From: Plasmodiophora brassicae
Lineage: Eukaryota > Endomyxa > Phytomyxea > Plasmodiophorida > Plasmodiophoridae
Length of the DNA: 64,000 bases
Assembly (NCBI GenBank): GCA_039704465.1
Contig: JASFAU010000004.1
Location: forward strand, 806,001-870,000
Direction: 5' to 3'
Under the pieces are notes generated by a model, which was not told the DNA's origin, made no database searches, and saw only the letters and a program-made list of their open reading frames with translations. The translations under genes were made by a program, and so were the position numbers. Position 1 is the stretch's first letter. Each line of letters starts with the position of its first letter. Below, piece after piece: positions 43,404-54,811 of the stretch.

Positions 43404-46400
43404 ATGCTGGCAAGGTTCGTGTGCAGGGCGCGTGTCCGTGCTGCAGTTCGCCTATCGTCGGCAGTACCCGATGCAGCTGCAGCGGCAGCAACAACGGCGG
43501 CGCCACCCGGGTCGCCGGCGTCCGCGTCGCCGGCCGGGGACATGTCGTGGCTGTACGACATGATAGGGGAAGAACCGTATACGGCACCGTCGAGCAGTGC
43601 CGCTGCTCCCGAGGCGCAGTCTCACCCGGAGCTGTTGCTGAATCCTCCGCCTCCGGTGGCGGTGGTGTCCACGATGCCGACGTTCGTCCCGCTGGACGCG
43701 GGATCCGACCGGAAAGCGCTGCTGTCGTCGCTGCTGACCGGGCTCTTCATGTACCACCTTCGGCGTTTGGGCCCATCCGACCTTGTCGAGTTTATATCGA
43801 CCAAGACGGGCACGCTTGGGATTGGTGCGTTGAGCACGAAGTTGGAGACTGGCATCCCGCAGGGCGCCGATGGGTTCACGACCGACGACGAGGCGTTCTC
43901 CATGTTGCAGCAGATGCTCATCCGGATCGTCGACAGGAACAGCGATCTTTCCACGATCGGAATCGAGCAGGTCAGGGGCGTTGCCGTTGAAGTTGTCGCC
44001 GAGGATACTGTCGAGGTCAGTAACATGGCCGGCCGCCACCCCGCTATATAGTCTCACATTGCCTTAGATGTTCAAACGGTTCAATGACGCAGTTGATGCT
44101 TCGTATGAGCATTATTGCAAATTGTCGGGAACGCGGAACGTCGATCGACGTCTGCTGGCTGAACAGGTACGCCTGGAGACCATGTCGCGCGAGATATCCA
44201 TCAACAAGTACCGACGCCTGAAGGAAGAGTTGGCGATCTGCGGCAAACTGGGTACGCTGTCCTCGTCGACATCTGATGAGGCATAGTCTGACGTGCCGTC
44301 GCAGTTAATATGAAAGTGACGCAGCGTCTTCTGTTGAACTGGTATAACCCTCTTGTTCATGCTATCTGCGAGGAGCAGGGCGCCATCGAACGGAATGATG
44401 TACGTAGTCGAGGTCTGGAACGTCGTGATTGTCATCTGGTGTGACCTTGTGTTTGTTGTGTAGTCGTCGCTGGTCGATCGTCGTGGGTACGAGGGTGAAA
44501 TCGGGATTCTGGATCCCGAATTACTTGCGGTGATCACATTGCACGAGACGTTGAAACAGACGATGACTTCCGAAGTCGCTGTTGTTCGGTTGGCGTTGTG
44601 CATCGGCAAAGCCGTTGCTGACGAAGTTCGCCTTCAGCAGAGGTTACTAAATTCCGTTAGACGCAAGGTACGGTTTCGGATCCCTGATTCTTCATCGATT
44701 ACGTCTGATATTGCCTTTGTTCAGCCGAAAACTGCCCGCCTGGCAATATACCAGAACGAGGCGATTCGCAAAGACACGTGGTCGAAGACGACGTGCCTAA
44801 AGCTGGGATCACGTCTTGTCCAACTGCTTTGTGAAACTGCTATGGTCCCGACGGACGAAGATGCCGATGCGAAAGATGAGCCCGCGTTCATCCACAGGAT
44901 GATCATCACGGAAGTCAACAAACGCCGAGGTGTTGTCAACCTGCATCCCCGATGCATGGAACTGATCAACGTTGGGCACATTCGCCGGGAATCAATCGGC
45001 ACGGACTTCATGCCGATGGTTGTCCCTCCTATACCATGGACCATGCCGGAATACGGAGGTACGCAGGTCTCCATCTCGTTAACTTGGAACGCTAACCACT
45101 ACGTCGCTAGGCTACGTGTCGTCGAGGTCGAACGTCATGAAGATGAGAGGATCAAGAGGTAACGTGTAGGTCGCCGGAAACATCCTGTCGTGAAATCTGA
45201 CATCGACGTTATAGCTCAAGAGGAGGCGCTAGAATTGGCAGACTTGACCACGATATACAAAGCCCTCGACGTGCTTGGAGCTGTGCCTTGGAGAATTAAC
45301 GCGCGCGTTCTCGACGTCGTTGAGGAGGTTTGGGTCGCAGTCGTGGGCGTCATGATACAACTTTAACGTGTGCGTCATAGCTGTGGCGTCAAGGGGGCGG
45401 TGTCGCGTCGCTGCCGTCAAGAACCGATGCAATCATTCCTCCTCGAACTGTCGAAAAGGGGGAGAAGGAGCCGTACGAAATTTGGAAGGACCGCATGGAT
45501 AAAGTCAAGCTGAATCGTGAGACGCATTCGTTGCGTTGCGATTTAGAGTTGAAGCTCAACATCGCGAGGTGATCGTTGGCGTTACCAACCGGTTCGGCAC
45601 GTAGCTGACGGCGCTCTTAGGACGTTTAACGGATTCGACTTCTACTTTCCGCATAACATCGATTTCCGCGGTCGTGCATACACGATCGCTCCTCATCTCC
45701 AGCACATGGGAAGCGACGGCAAGGCAAAGTATGCTGCTGACAGCCTCGCTCGCCTGCTGACCGGTTTATGTCATAGTGTCCCGGGGGTTGCTCCTGTTTG
45801 CGCGGCCGAAACCGCTTGGGGACGATGGCCTCTTCTGGCTAAAGGTTCAACTCGCCAACCTTTTCGGTACGGAACCAGCCAGGACCTACGCTGTAATCCA
45901 TCGTCTAACCCATGCTATGCGTAGGCATGGACAAGTTGTCGTTGGATAGTCGGGCCGACTGGGCCGACTCCGTCCTGTCGAACATCAAGTCGGTGGCCCG
46001 TGACCCTCTGGGCGAAATGAGGGACTGGTGGCTGTCGGCAGATGACCCGTTCCAAGCCCTTGCCTGCTGCTATGAAATCACGGACGCCCTCGCTCATCCA
46101 CTAGGCCCAGCGCTCTACGAATCGTCCCTCCCTGTGCACATGGACGGATCCTGTAACGGCCTTCAACATTACGCCGCACTTGGCCTGGACGAGGTCGGTG
46201 GACGTGCCGTTAACCTCGTTGCCAGTGACGTCCCGCAAGATGTTTACTCGGGCGTCTGCGACCTGGTCAACGAAAAGGTTCGTTGGACGAGCCGTGCCTT
46301 CGCCCGGTGCGCCCCTAATCTCGTCCGCAGGTTGCGAAGGACGCCGCAGAAGGGAACGAGATTGCACAATCTCTGTTGGGCCACGTTACGCGCAAGGTTG

Positions 46401-47089
46401 TCAAGCAGACCGTCATGACATCCGTGTATGGTGTCACGTTCGTCGGCGCTCGCAAGCAGATCGAACGTCGGCTTATTGAGGCTGGCGTCGTTCCCAACGC
46501 CGATGCCGCATTCAAACCGAGCTACTACCTGTCGAGGGCAACGCTCGACAGCCTGGGCAGCATGTTCTCGAACGCCAAGAAGCTCATGGAATGGATGACG
46601 GACGCGGCAACGTTGATCTCGCGAACAACATCCCAGGCTGTGTCGTGGATCACTCCGTTGGGCCTGCCCGTCATCCAGCCGTACTGTCAAGAGCATGCGT
46701 TCGCTGTGAAGACGTCCATGCAGGTCATCACGCTGGTCGACGCACAAGACGTGTTGCCGGTCAGCAGCCAGCGGCAACGGTCGGCGTTCCCGCCGAATTA
46801 CGTGCATTCGCTTGACGCCACCCACATGATGATGACCGCGCTGCGTTGCCATGACGCCGGCGTCGCGTTCGCCGCTGTCCACGACAGTTACTGGACCCAT
46901 GCGGCGACAGTAGCCCGCATGAACAAGGAGCTTCGCGACCAGTTCGTCGCGTTGCACAACCAGCCGCTGCTGGAGAACCTCGCCGCCGATTTCGCCATGC
47001 GCTACCCGATGTGCGAGTTCAAGGCACTTCCGAAGCGGGGCACCTTGGACCTGAACGACGTCCTCAACTCACAGTACTTCTTCGATTAA
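43404..47089 (+). CDS. Mitochondrial (T7 phage-type) DNA-directed RNA polymerase
   Basis: Single-subunit enzyme that transcribes mitochondrial DNA. The start at 43404 gives an Arg-rich presequence ([20 protein letters not shown]). At least eleven exons; early exons include 43404-44015, 44068-44251, 44305-44399, 44464-44667, 44725-45058 and 45111-45158. Core motifs: [62 protein letters not shown] (catalytic Asp); [28 protein letters not shown] (O-helix with Arg, Lys, Tyr); [17 protein letters not shown]; and [10 protein letters not shown] (second catalytic Asp-containing motif), ending QYFFD. One intron (45719-45776) is GC-AG; splicing it restores HMGSDVSRG. All catalytic residues are present. 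Confidence 0.95.
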
Positions 47090-47457
47090 TGTGTACAAAT
47101 ATACTAGGGGGCGTATATCTGCCGGTCCATGCGTTGATCGTATCTCGGCGCGTGCCTCGCATTGGGCAGACCGCGCCACCAGCGAACGTAAGGCTGCCAT
47201 GGCATCCCCTGCCGACAGCGGCGCCGGCGGTAACACGTACCGCAAGGGGATGGCGGTGCCCAATGGCAACACGCTAGGCGCTTGCGATTCCATCAACACG
47301 TACGGCAGGTCGAAGAGCTGGACGGGCGTCGACACGCTGAGCAGCGGCACCAACGATGATAAGGGCAACAGTATTGCGGATCACGCCCGAGCGTCAGCAC
47401 ATCTCGCTACCGGTAATCGGGCGCCTCACGTACAGAGGGGTCTTCATCCGATGTAAC

Positions 47458-48907
47458 ATGGCTGGTCCAGAGCAATGGGGAAAGAGTTCGTCGATGAGGC
47501 CGTCGTCGGAGAAATCATGGGGGAAGCACCGCGCCGAGCGCGCCAACTTCGAGAAACGGGAAAAGCTGACACAGGAAGTGGTCGATACGGAACGCACCTA
47601 CGTGAACTCGTTGCAGACGCTGATCACCAAGTACGTCGCCCCTGTGAAGGTCGACCCGGGCAAGTATGGCGTCAAGGTACAGTAGAGGGTTGGTGGGCGC
47701 GGGCGGCGTGCTGGCGCTGACAGACAGACCCGATTGCGGTAGGCCGATCAGGTACACACCGTGTTCGAGAACGTTGAGCCGATCGCCGCGTTCCACGTGA
47801 TCTTCTTGAAGGAGCTGGAAAAGGATCGCAACCTAGCAAGAACGATCAACAAGTTTGGCGATTACCTGAAGATGTATGCAGCGGCCGACACATGGTCGAC
47901 ACGGTACTGACATCATCGTCGACCAGGTACACGACATACATATCCGGTTACGACAAGTGCGTCCGCCTGCTGGGCCAGATGCGCAAATCGCGCAAGTTCA
48001 CCAAGTTCCTGGACGAGACGCGGACCGACCCCGAATGCAAGGGCCTCGACCTCATGTCGTTCCTGATCATGCCGATCCAGCGAATCCCCCGTTACGAGCT
48101 GCTGCTGCGCGAGCTGATATCGTGCGACGACCCCGACCCCCAGTCCGAGATGGCGCAGGCCTACAATCGCGTACGGTACATCGCCAAGCATGTCAACGAG
48201 ACGCAGCGGCACGGTAAGGGACTGCGCCGAAGGTTCGCTGCGGCGCTGCCAGTGCTAACCGTGCCGACCATGTACCAGTCGAGAATATGATGAAGCTGCT
48301 TGAAATTCAGGACCGGATCTCGGACAGCGATCTGTCGTTCGACCTGTTGCAGCCGCATCGGCGCCTGCTCAAAGAGGGGAAGATCTCGCAGAAGACGACC
48401 AGCAAGTTGAACAAGATCAAGCAGCGCGTCCTGTTCCTGTTCTCCGACATCGTCCTGTGGACGTCGTCGTCGAACGCGTACCTGGGCCATGTCGACATCA
48501 GCTGCATTTCGCTGAAGCCGGACGTGAAGCATCCCGACACGTCGTTCCGGATGGTGGTCGAGAGTGGGACCGCCGCGGTTGAGGAGACCGAGCTGATCTG
48601 GAGGTGCGAAACCGCAGCCGAATGCCAGGAATGGGTCAAAGCCATCGATGACGCCATGACGAAGCTGTGCGAGGTGTTCATCAGCAGGCTGGACGACAAG
48701 GAGAAGGAGAAGTTCGGGCAGCTGAACGCGGGCGCGTCGGCGGATAAGGCTGAGATGATCCGGCAGGCGAAACTGTCGATCCGCCGGAAGAAGTACGCCA
48801 GGACGGGCGGCGCCATGCACCTGTTCATGAAGGAGAAGCTCAACGAGCTCCACGCTCACGTTGCTGTAGATGACGATAAGTCTGTGACCGAACTCGATAG
48901 CCAATAG
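47458..48907 (+). CDS. Rho guanine nucleotide exchange factor (DH-PH)
   Basis: Activator of Rho-family GTPases. The start is taken at 47458 (MAGPEQWGKS). An upstream frame from a Met at 47199 (MASPADSGAGG) may be a 5' exon joined by a longer intron of about 99 bp. The DH domain has CR1 (TQEVVDTERTYVNSLQTLI), then KMYTTYISGYDKCVRLL, and CR3 (SFLIMPIQRIPRYELLLREL). A PH domain follows (RLLKEGKISQKTTSKLNKIK, VLFLFSDIVLWT, CQEWVKAIDDAMTKL, with the conserved Trp). A basic, helical C-terminal tail follows. Three introns (about 64, 53 and 65 bp) are needed. It ends 138 bp from the convergent PNGase gene. Confidence 0.9.
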
Positions 48908-49044
48908 TAAATTATCGCGTGATATCAACGCTCAGGACGACATCGTCAACAGGGACGGGGAGGGTCCCGAACACTGCCGATGCTCAGGAATACATTTGAA
49001 CGAACAGTTCGTATTGTACAGATTGAGCGGTAACACGCTGATCA

Positions 49045-51561
49045 CTAGCAGAGTTTTGAGTCTCCATAAGTCACGACAAGTTGAAGCGCCCGCTGCAGAT
49101 TGTCCCTGACTGGTTTGGAATTCGTTTGCGATCCTGCGAAGGCGCGTCAGCACAAATGCCTGAGAACCCGAGTCAGGGCGGTACCTGGCGCGGAAGCACA
49201 GAACTCCACATTGGTGCATGACCCATTTCCGCAGCCTTGTGTCAACTGACTGAAATACCTACAGGCGGTCAGGGGCTGACGACGAGGATCGTGGATGGCG
49301 GTAAACCTTCGTGCTTGCTTCTGCGCACGAGCTTTGGTGTCGCCGTCGACAGGAGGGTTGACTCGTTTAGAAGTGTCCTGCTGCGAGCTAGACGATGCCG
49401 AATCTGCAGCCGCCGACTTGGCCACCTTGGCAGAGGAATTGTCGCCGAGTTCCCTCCGAGCTCGTCGCCATTCAACAGACCCGCTTTCTCTCCCGGGAAG
49501 TTGATCGTTCTGACCCGGCAGCAAGATCAGTTGTTGTCCATCCCGGAAGACTCGGGCAGCGCTGCACTGACTGTGCTAACCGTAGAGATGCCCAGCAATT
49601 GGTCCTTCTCTCGGGACCAGCGCGATCGTACTAGAGAAGCGCGATCAGGGTTCATCCGGCTGAGGCACGCATTCGAGTATCGTTCCAGTTCGCCTGCAAG
49701 CCAATCCTCTGGGCATTCCCTCCGACGCGAAAGCACGCCGTTCTCAGTGGCATAGTTGGCAGTGTACCGCCGGGTCACATCGCGGACACCTGCAGAACAG
49801 CCATGAGCCCAGCAGAATGTCCTACCCACGTATGCCTGATACCATCAACTACAGTATGGAGAATCAGCCCACAAGATGATCATTTTCGAATGCACGCCCG
49901 ACCTGAGAAGCCAATCACGTAGGAGAGCTTCTTGCCCCATCCAGCTTCATCTAAAAAAACATTCAGCAGCCCCAAATGCATTGGTACATGTCGAAACCCT
50001 ACACAGCAATGGTGCATCGTAGCGATTCTCGCAGGGGTCGCAATGCACAAACCGCTGTGTCTCATCGCTCCACACCTCTGATTGGCAACGTGGCACAATC
50101 GTCAGCTCATAAGCGCGCGTACCCATTGGTAGACGGGTATCGGACCAGTCCACACGTGGTCAGTCCAATCGACGACGTAGCGCGCATCGAATTTCAACGC
50201 CCGGCAGCATAGTGTGAACGCCTACAGACATGCTGAGCCCCCATTCGTCGTCGGACACAACGCAATCATGGAGCACCTGAGCCCACTCGCCACATCGGCC
50301 TCGTCTGGTTTCCATCAGCTTCCCGCTGTTGTTGTATCGCGGAAACCGATTGACCTGGCCACATGCATTGCACTTGTGGCTATATCGAATGTTACACAAT
50401 GGAATGCACAGTTTGACCTCAATCATACAGCTCAACTCTGCCAGCACCAAACCGCAGCTCTTCTTGGTTCGGCTCCGCCCCACCAATTGTTGTTGTACCT
50501 CCTCCACATGAGCTACAAGGTAGGCTGTTGACCCAGCTTCCAACGGATGTCAGTGTAGGAACGAAGTGTACGACGCGTACAATGCACCTGAAGAACTCGT
50601 GCTTGAACCAGAAAAGCAGCTGAAAGACCAATTCATCTCTACCAGGGAGGGCATCTGGCCCACGCTCTGCCAGACCACCGTGAGACCACGAAGCAGGTAT
50701 AACATGGGGGAAGGTACCTTTTCCTCTGTCAAGCAATTTCTGCAGTGGAATAACTTCAAGAGCTTTGGCCTGGTTCGCTGGGTTCTCAAAGTCGGGTATA
50801 TGCTGAAAGTACGACCTGATTTGCATTGCCATCCTCTGCTTTCGATTATCCATCACTGCCACCTCTGCGAGTAACCATTGATACAGGCAATCGCTCGATA
50901 CAAGAAAGTCTGGTGCTCACCTTGACGCTCCTGTAATTGTCCCAAGGCCGTCCGAAGGAAACCAAGAAACGGCTCCACCAGCAATTCAGCTTGAGATTGA
51001 ATACTGCGGAATGACTCAGGGCAACTGACGATGGAGGGACCACACTCACTACCGAGGATGAAACAGGCAGCCCGTTCCACACCCGCACACGAAAGGGTCG
51101 CTCCCCGACGAAGAAACGTCAGCTGCGTGCCTGACATAGGCAGCTTTACACGCTGCTGCGCACGCCAGACATATTACAGTGTCGCCAATCCGCAATCCTG
51201 GTTGCCGAACCGACGTCGACCCTAGCCAGATCTTTGAGCAGTCGGTTTGCCAAGCTGCACCGAGCAAATCTTGTCAGATCCCTATCGCGATGCACCGATG
51301 CCCACTGGTCCGCATACGGATTGACTCCAACACCAATGCGGGATCGATCGCGTCGCTGCCATCAGCTGGCTCTGGAGACCTCTTCCTGGATAGGTGTAGG
51401 ATGCCGTCGAACCCATCGACGAACGCCCGATCCAGCCCGGGATCGAGCACCTGCTCCTCGGGTTCGACATCGGTCAGCGAATAGATCTGCCCGCGCACGA
51501 CGTCCGCATCGTCGCCAACGTCATCGATGTCGTACCTGGTAGAGGGACCCGCCTCGTTCAT
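49045..51561 (-). CDS. PNG1: Peptide:N-glycanase (PNGase/NGLY1) with UBL, Cys-rich UBR-like and C-terminal AZUL domains
   Basis: Cytosolic deglycosylase for misfolded glycoproteins in ERAD. More than ten short exons. Order: partial ubiquitin-like region ([19 protein letters not shown], like plant PNG1); a Cys/His-rich module ([17 protein letters not shown], then [14 protein letters not shown]) resembling a UBR box; the Zn-binding site ([13 protein letters not shown] and [17 protein letters not shown]); and the transglutaminase core with catalytic Cys in [11 protein letters not shown], His in DWTDHVWT and Asp in [10 protein letters not shown], then [13 protein letters not shown] plant-like [15 protein letters not shown] block follows. 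The C-terminus is an AZUL zinc-binding motif ([20 protein letters not shown], then [19 protein letters not shown]). The triad is intact. The UBR-like label is tentative. Confidence 0.88.
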
Positions 51562-51973
51562 TCAACCGCACTTCCCAATCGGCCGCGTTCTGCGACTCAC
51601 ACGCGCCCGCCCCATTCGACACGTACGCGCCGCGACATTCAATCGGTAGATATTCCCTCCCCCAGAGCCGCCCACCTTCAACAACAGTAGCGAACGACGG
51701 CGCAGCCCGGTGGGGCCCAAACTGCACTTTGACGCCGAATATTCAGGTGCCGTTCCGGTTTTAGACGGGGCCTCCGTTGTACTGCCACCGAACGGCTGTT
51801 CTGTGACACAGATATCCGGCGTTACAGGTTTAATTGTGTCGGTAGCCAGTAAAAGTATTGGTGGGGGGTTATACATATGGATAGATGCCAGGTGGCGATC
51901 TTGCTGCTACTTTTTCGTCTCTTTCTTTCTGACGTTCCACTGTTTTCAAAAAGTACAAAGCCCGTTTCTCTGA
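51562..51973. other. Spacer upstream of the PNGase gene
   Basis: About 410 bp. The minus-strand frame at 51521-51727 contains [16 protein letters not shown], which looks like the missing first hairpin of the PNGase ubiquitin-like domain but in a different phase. Otherwise no gene recognised. Confidence 0.4.
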
Positions 51974-52190
51974 CATGCCCAAGTCGACACAGGCAGCCGT
52001 CAGCGCAGCCGTCGGCAAGCACGCCATACGTTGATGCCGATAATGAAGGGCATGGTCATGCAGCGTGTTGCCAACGCCGTCAACGGGTCGAACGAGACGG
52101 GTAGCGTAATAGAGCGGGTAGCTGACATGCCAATGCCTGCAGCGGCGCCCGGTCGCGAATGCGCATACAGAGCGCCGCCGCCTATCTTAA
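51974..52190 (+). repeat. Diverged dispersed repeat, copy A
   Basis: Counterpart of the minus-strand repeat at 40320-40548. It encodes a similar short frame (MKGMVMQRVANAVNGSNETG) in this orientation. A GC-rich palindromic stretch (CCCCTGTAAAACAGGTGGCC and neighbours) follows at 52225-52260. Confidence 0.7.
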
Positions 52191-52304
52191 GGGATGATCA
52201 GTTGAGCAGGTAAAAAGGAAAGGGGCCCCTGTAAAACAGGTGGCCACCTCCCACAGGGAGGGGGAGGATGTCGTCAGTAGTGTAGTTTAGTTTATAGTTG
52301 GGAT

Positions 52305-52722
52305 TCCGCGTTTTTCACGCAGGCGCCTTGGTCTCGGGTTCGACGACCGTAGGATCAGCTGACAGAACGTTAGCTTCTCCCGGCCTGGCAGTGCCGGCCT
52401 CTCACCTTTGTGCTGGGATCTCGCAGAGCGGTGACTCCGGAGCAAGTCTGAGGGCTCTTTGAGCACCCCAAAGGTTCGTAGGCTATGATCTCCCTCACTG
52501 CGGTTGATCTGCCTACATCGTCAGTTGTGTAGACAGGTCAACCGAAGAGATCAAACTCTACGAATCTTCGGGAGCTCGCTGAGCCCCGGAGTCCCCACAC
52601 GGCAAGATCCCAGCACAAAGGTGATAGGCCGGCACTGCCAGGCCGGGGAATTAGCGGGCGTTCTGCTAGCTGAACCCAAGGTCCTTGGACCCGAGACCGA
52701 GGCGCCTGCGTGAAAAGCGCGA
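52305..52722. repeat. Giant imperfect palindrome 1 (about 410 bp)
   Basis: The two halves are inverted copies around a centre near 52513. Outer arms share CACGCAGGCGCC(T/C)(T)GGTCTCGGG, then GGCCTGGCAGTGCCGGCCT and CACCTTTGTGCTGGGATC. Inner arms share GACTCCGG and a GATTCGTAG/TTGATCTC-type block. Mismatches and small indels are scattered through both arms. Confidence 0.8.
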
Positions 52723-52733
52723 ATATCAAATAC

Positions 52734-53038
52734 GATCCGAAGAACACCGAGCAGGTCGGATCCGCTGTAACGCAGATCCATGTTGAGCGCGGGCTCACTG
52801 GGCCCTACAAAGAACCTTGCGAGTCTTGCGTCCGCGAATACGATGCCAACAACCAGTCGCCGGCCTGTGTCAACACCTGTACTGTCGACGAATGATTGTA
52901 CAGGTGTTTGACACAGCCCGGCGACTGGTTGTTGGCATCGCACTCGCAGATGCAAGACTCGCAAGAGGGCTCAGTGAGCCCGCGCTCAACGTGGGTCTGC
53001 GTTACAGCGGACCCGACCTGCTCGGCGTTCTTCGGATC
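52734..53038. repeat. Giant imperfect palindrome 2, inverted copy of a gene's 3' end
   Basis: Arms of about 145 bp (52734-52878 and 52893-53038) flank a short loop near 52886. Identity is high by eye, for example GCCAACAACCAGTCGCCGG and GAGCGCGGGCTCACTG blocks. The right arm, read on the minus strand, is the Cys-rich C-terminal coding segment of the adjacent decayed gene; the left arm is its inverted duplicate. It abuts palindrome 1 with about 10 bp between. Confidence 0.85.
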
Positions 53039-53490
53039 GTTCCAGCCGCCTTCCGCGACCAATTGCTCCCCGTCGACACACAGTCGTGGACGTCCGGCGT
53101 TGTCTACCATTGACATCCCAGCAGGCGACAGCTTGTACTGGTTGTACAGCTTCAGGTTGCGGATATCCATTGCTGGACACTTTGCGTCATTGCCGACGTA
53201 CGGGTCGAGCGCCAATATCGACTCGTAGTCGCCGATGATAGATTGGAACGTGGACAACCCCTTCCAGTGCTTCTTTAAGCCTTGCGCGTGTTCTGCACGT
53301 CGGTGCCATGTTGGTCGAACAAGTCGATAGGATTCGCAAGCAGCTGGATACCGTGGCGTTGAGCAGCGATTTCAACGCCACTTTTCGCCAACCTCTCCAT
53401 CCGGGTGCGCCTCGGCGCAGGAAGACGTCATCTCCCTACCGGCTACCACGACGGTTGCGAAACCTGGCCATGTCGATTTCCTCGCTGGAA
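52840..53490 (-). pseudogene. Uncharacterised gene with apparent frameshift and inverted 3' duplication
   Basis: Not recognised. Minus-strand segments read well as protein in two phases. The first (MARFRNRRGSR, an intron of about 55 bp, then GVEIAAQRHGIQLLANPIDL and FDQHGTDVQNTRK) stops at a TAA near 53277. The second continues one base out of phase (KKHWKGLSTFQSIIGDYESI, LALDPYVGNDAKCPAMDIRN, LKLYNQYKLSPAGMSMVDNA, then a Cys-rich CESCICECDANNQSPGC). The junction suggests a single-base frameshift, or a very short or misjudged intron. The last part lies in palindrome 2. I treat it as a decaying or fast-evolving gene; no function is suggested. Confidence 0.4.
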
Positions 53491-53730
53491 GCTGCCGATT
53501 CGCTGCGGACGCCGTCGTACTCGTCGGACACCGCGGAGGATTTGGCGCGGCTGTCTCGGTGGTACAAATAAACTTTGGCATTTTCGGAGTCCAAACACCA
53601 TTCACAGAGGGCTGACCAGGCCTCACATACAAAGGCTGCGCACAGGAAACCGAAGTCAACAAGTAGTCGATACCCGTGGCAGAAGGAAAAGTCGGTGGAA
53701 ATTACTTCGACCGGGCTCTTAGGTGCGCGA

Positions 53731-54811
53731 ATGAGTGCACTTAGGAAGCGGGCGATCTTGCCCATCGTCCTCGTCGCGGCGTGCCTGCTGGCCATGGTGG
53801 TAGTCATTACCCAGACATACACGGTGGCGTCGCGCGACAATATCCATGCAATCGTGAAATCCAATGAGGCCCCCAGACGAACACTGCCCAAGCCGACCAT
53901 TGCGTTATTGATGCCGGCGAGGTCGACGACCAGTATGGTCGCGGTGGAGAACGCGCCGCTATTGACAACATTCCTGCCATCAATGATCGAAACTATTTCG
54001 TCTGATGATCGGAACAACTTCGACTATGCGTTGTACATGGGATTTGACGTCGCGGACCCGCTCTTCGACAACGAGAAGAATTTGAAGACGCTGAAGCAGA
54101 AGGTGGAAAACGCGAATGTCTTCAAAATCATCGAGTTCTTCGCATTTCACAAGACTAAGGTATACCAGGCACGCGAGATGGCGTTACTTCTAATGTCTAT
54201 GTCAGGGGCGTCCCGTGCTTGTCTGGAATCGTTTGGCATCTGCGGCGTACAACGACGGATGCCATTACTTTTATCAAGTTAACGACGACCTCGAACTCGT
54301 CTCACACGATTGGTCGCGCACGTTGACTGAACGCCTGAAGAGCAACCCGGTGTTCCCTGGTCTCGGCGTCGCCGGTCCCCAGGATACCCGCAGACCAAGA
54401 GCCGACCTCATGACGCAAGCGTTCGTGTCGCGCATCCACCTGCACATATTCGGCTACTTCTACCCGCCCCTGTTCTCGAACTGGTGGTCAGACGACTGGA
54501 TATCAATGGTCTACGGGGAGCAGCACACATTTAGAGCAGACGGTAACGATATTGCTTCCTTACAAACAGACCCGACTGGACCAATTCCTGACATTACGAT
54601 CTGCACAGAAATCTTGGTGAGCAATACGCAATCGTATGGCGGCCCCTCCCGATACGAGATTGCACGTGGCGATCAGGACATTCTGCAAATACTGGTCGAT
54701 AACGGCAAGAGGATGATCGGGGAGTTCCTGGAAGAGCACGAACCTGGCGCCACACTGTCCGACGAACCTCGTCACAAGGACCAAAGATCACCACATGCAA
54801 TTGGCGATTAA
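53731..54811 (+). CDS. Type II membrane glycosyltransferase-like protein
   Basis: The start at 53731 gives a short cytosolic tail (MSALRKRA) and one signal-anchor helix (LPIVLVAACLLAMVVVITQT), then a lumenal domain. Introns at about 54162-54207 (46 bp) and probably 54554-54601 region (66 bp, in frame) are placed. Lumenal motifs include LVWNRLASAAYNDGCHYFYQ, VNDDLELVSHDW (NDD acidic cluster, as in metal-binding DxD sites), LTxxFVSR-type QAFVSRIHLHIFGYFYPPLF and NWWSDDWISMVYG. These suggest a GT-A-type, Golgi-resident sugar transferase. I recognise the pattern but not the precise family or substrate. About 320 aa. Confidence 0.6.

Noticed and set aside
46244..46957. 237-aa minus-strand frame
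   Set aside because: Antisense to the conserved catalytic exon of the mitochondrial RNA polymerase; composition reflects GC-rich codon third positions.
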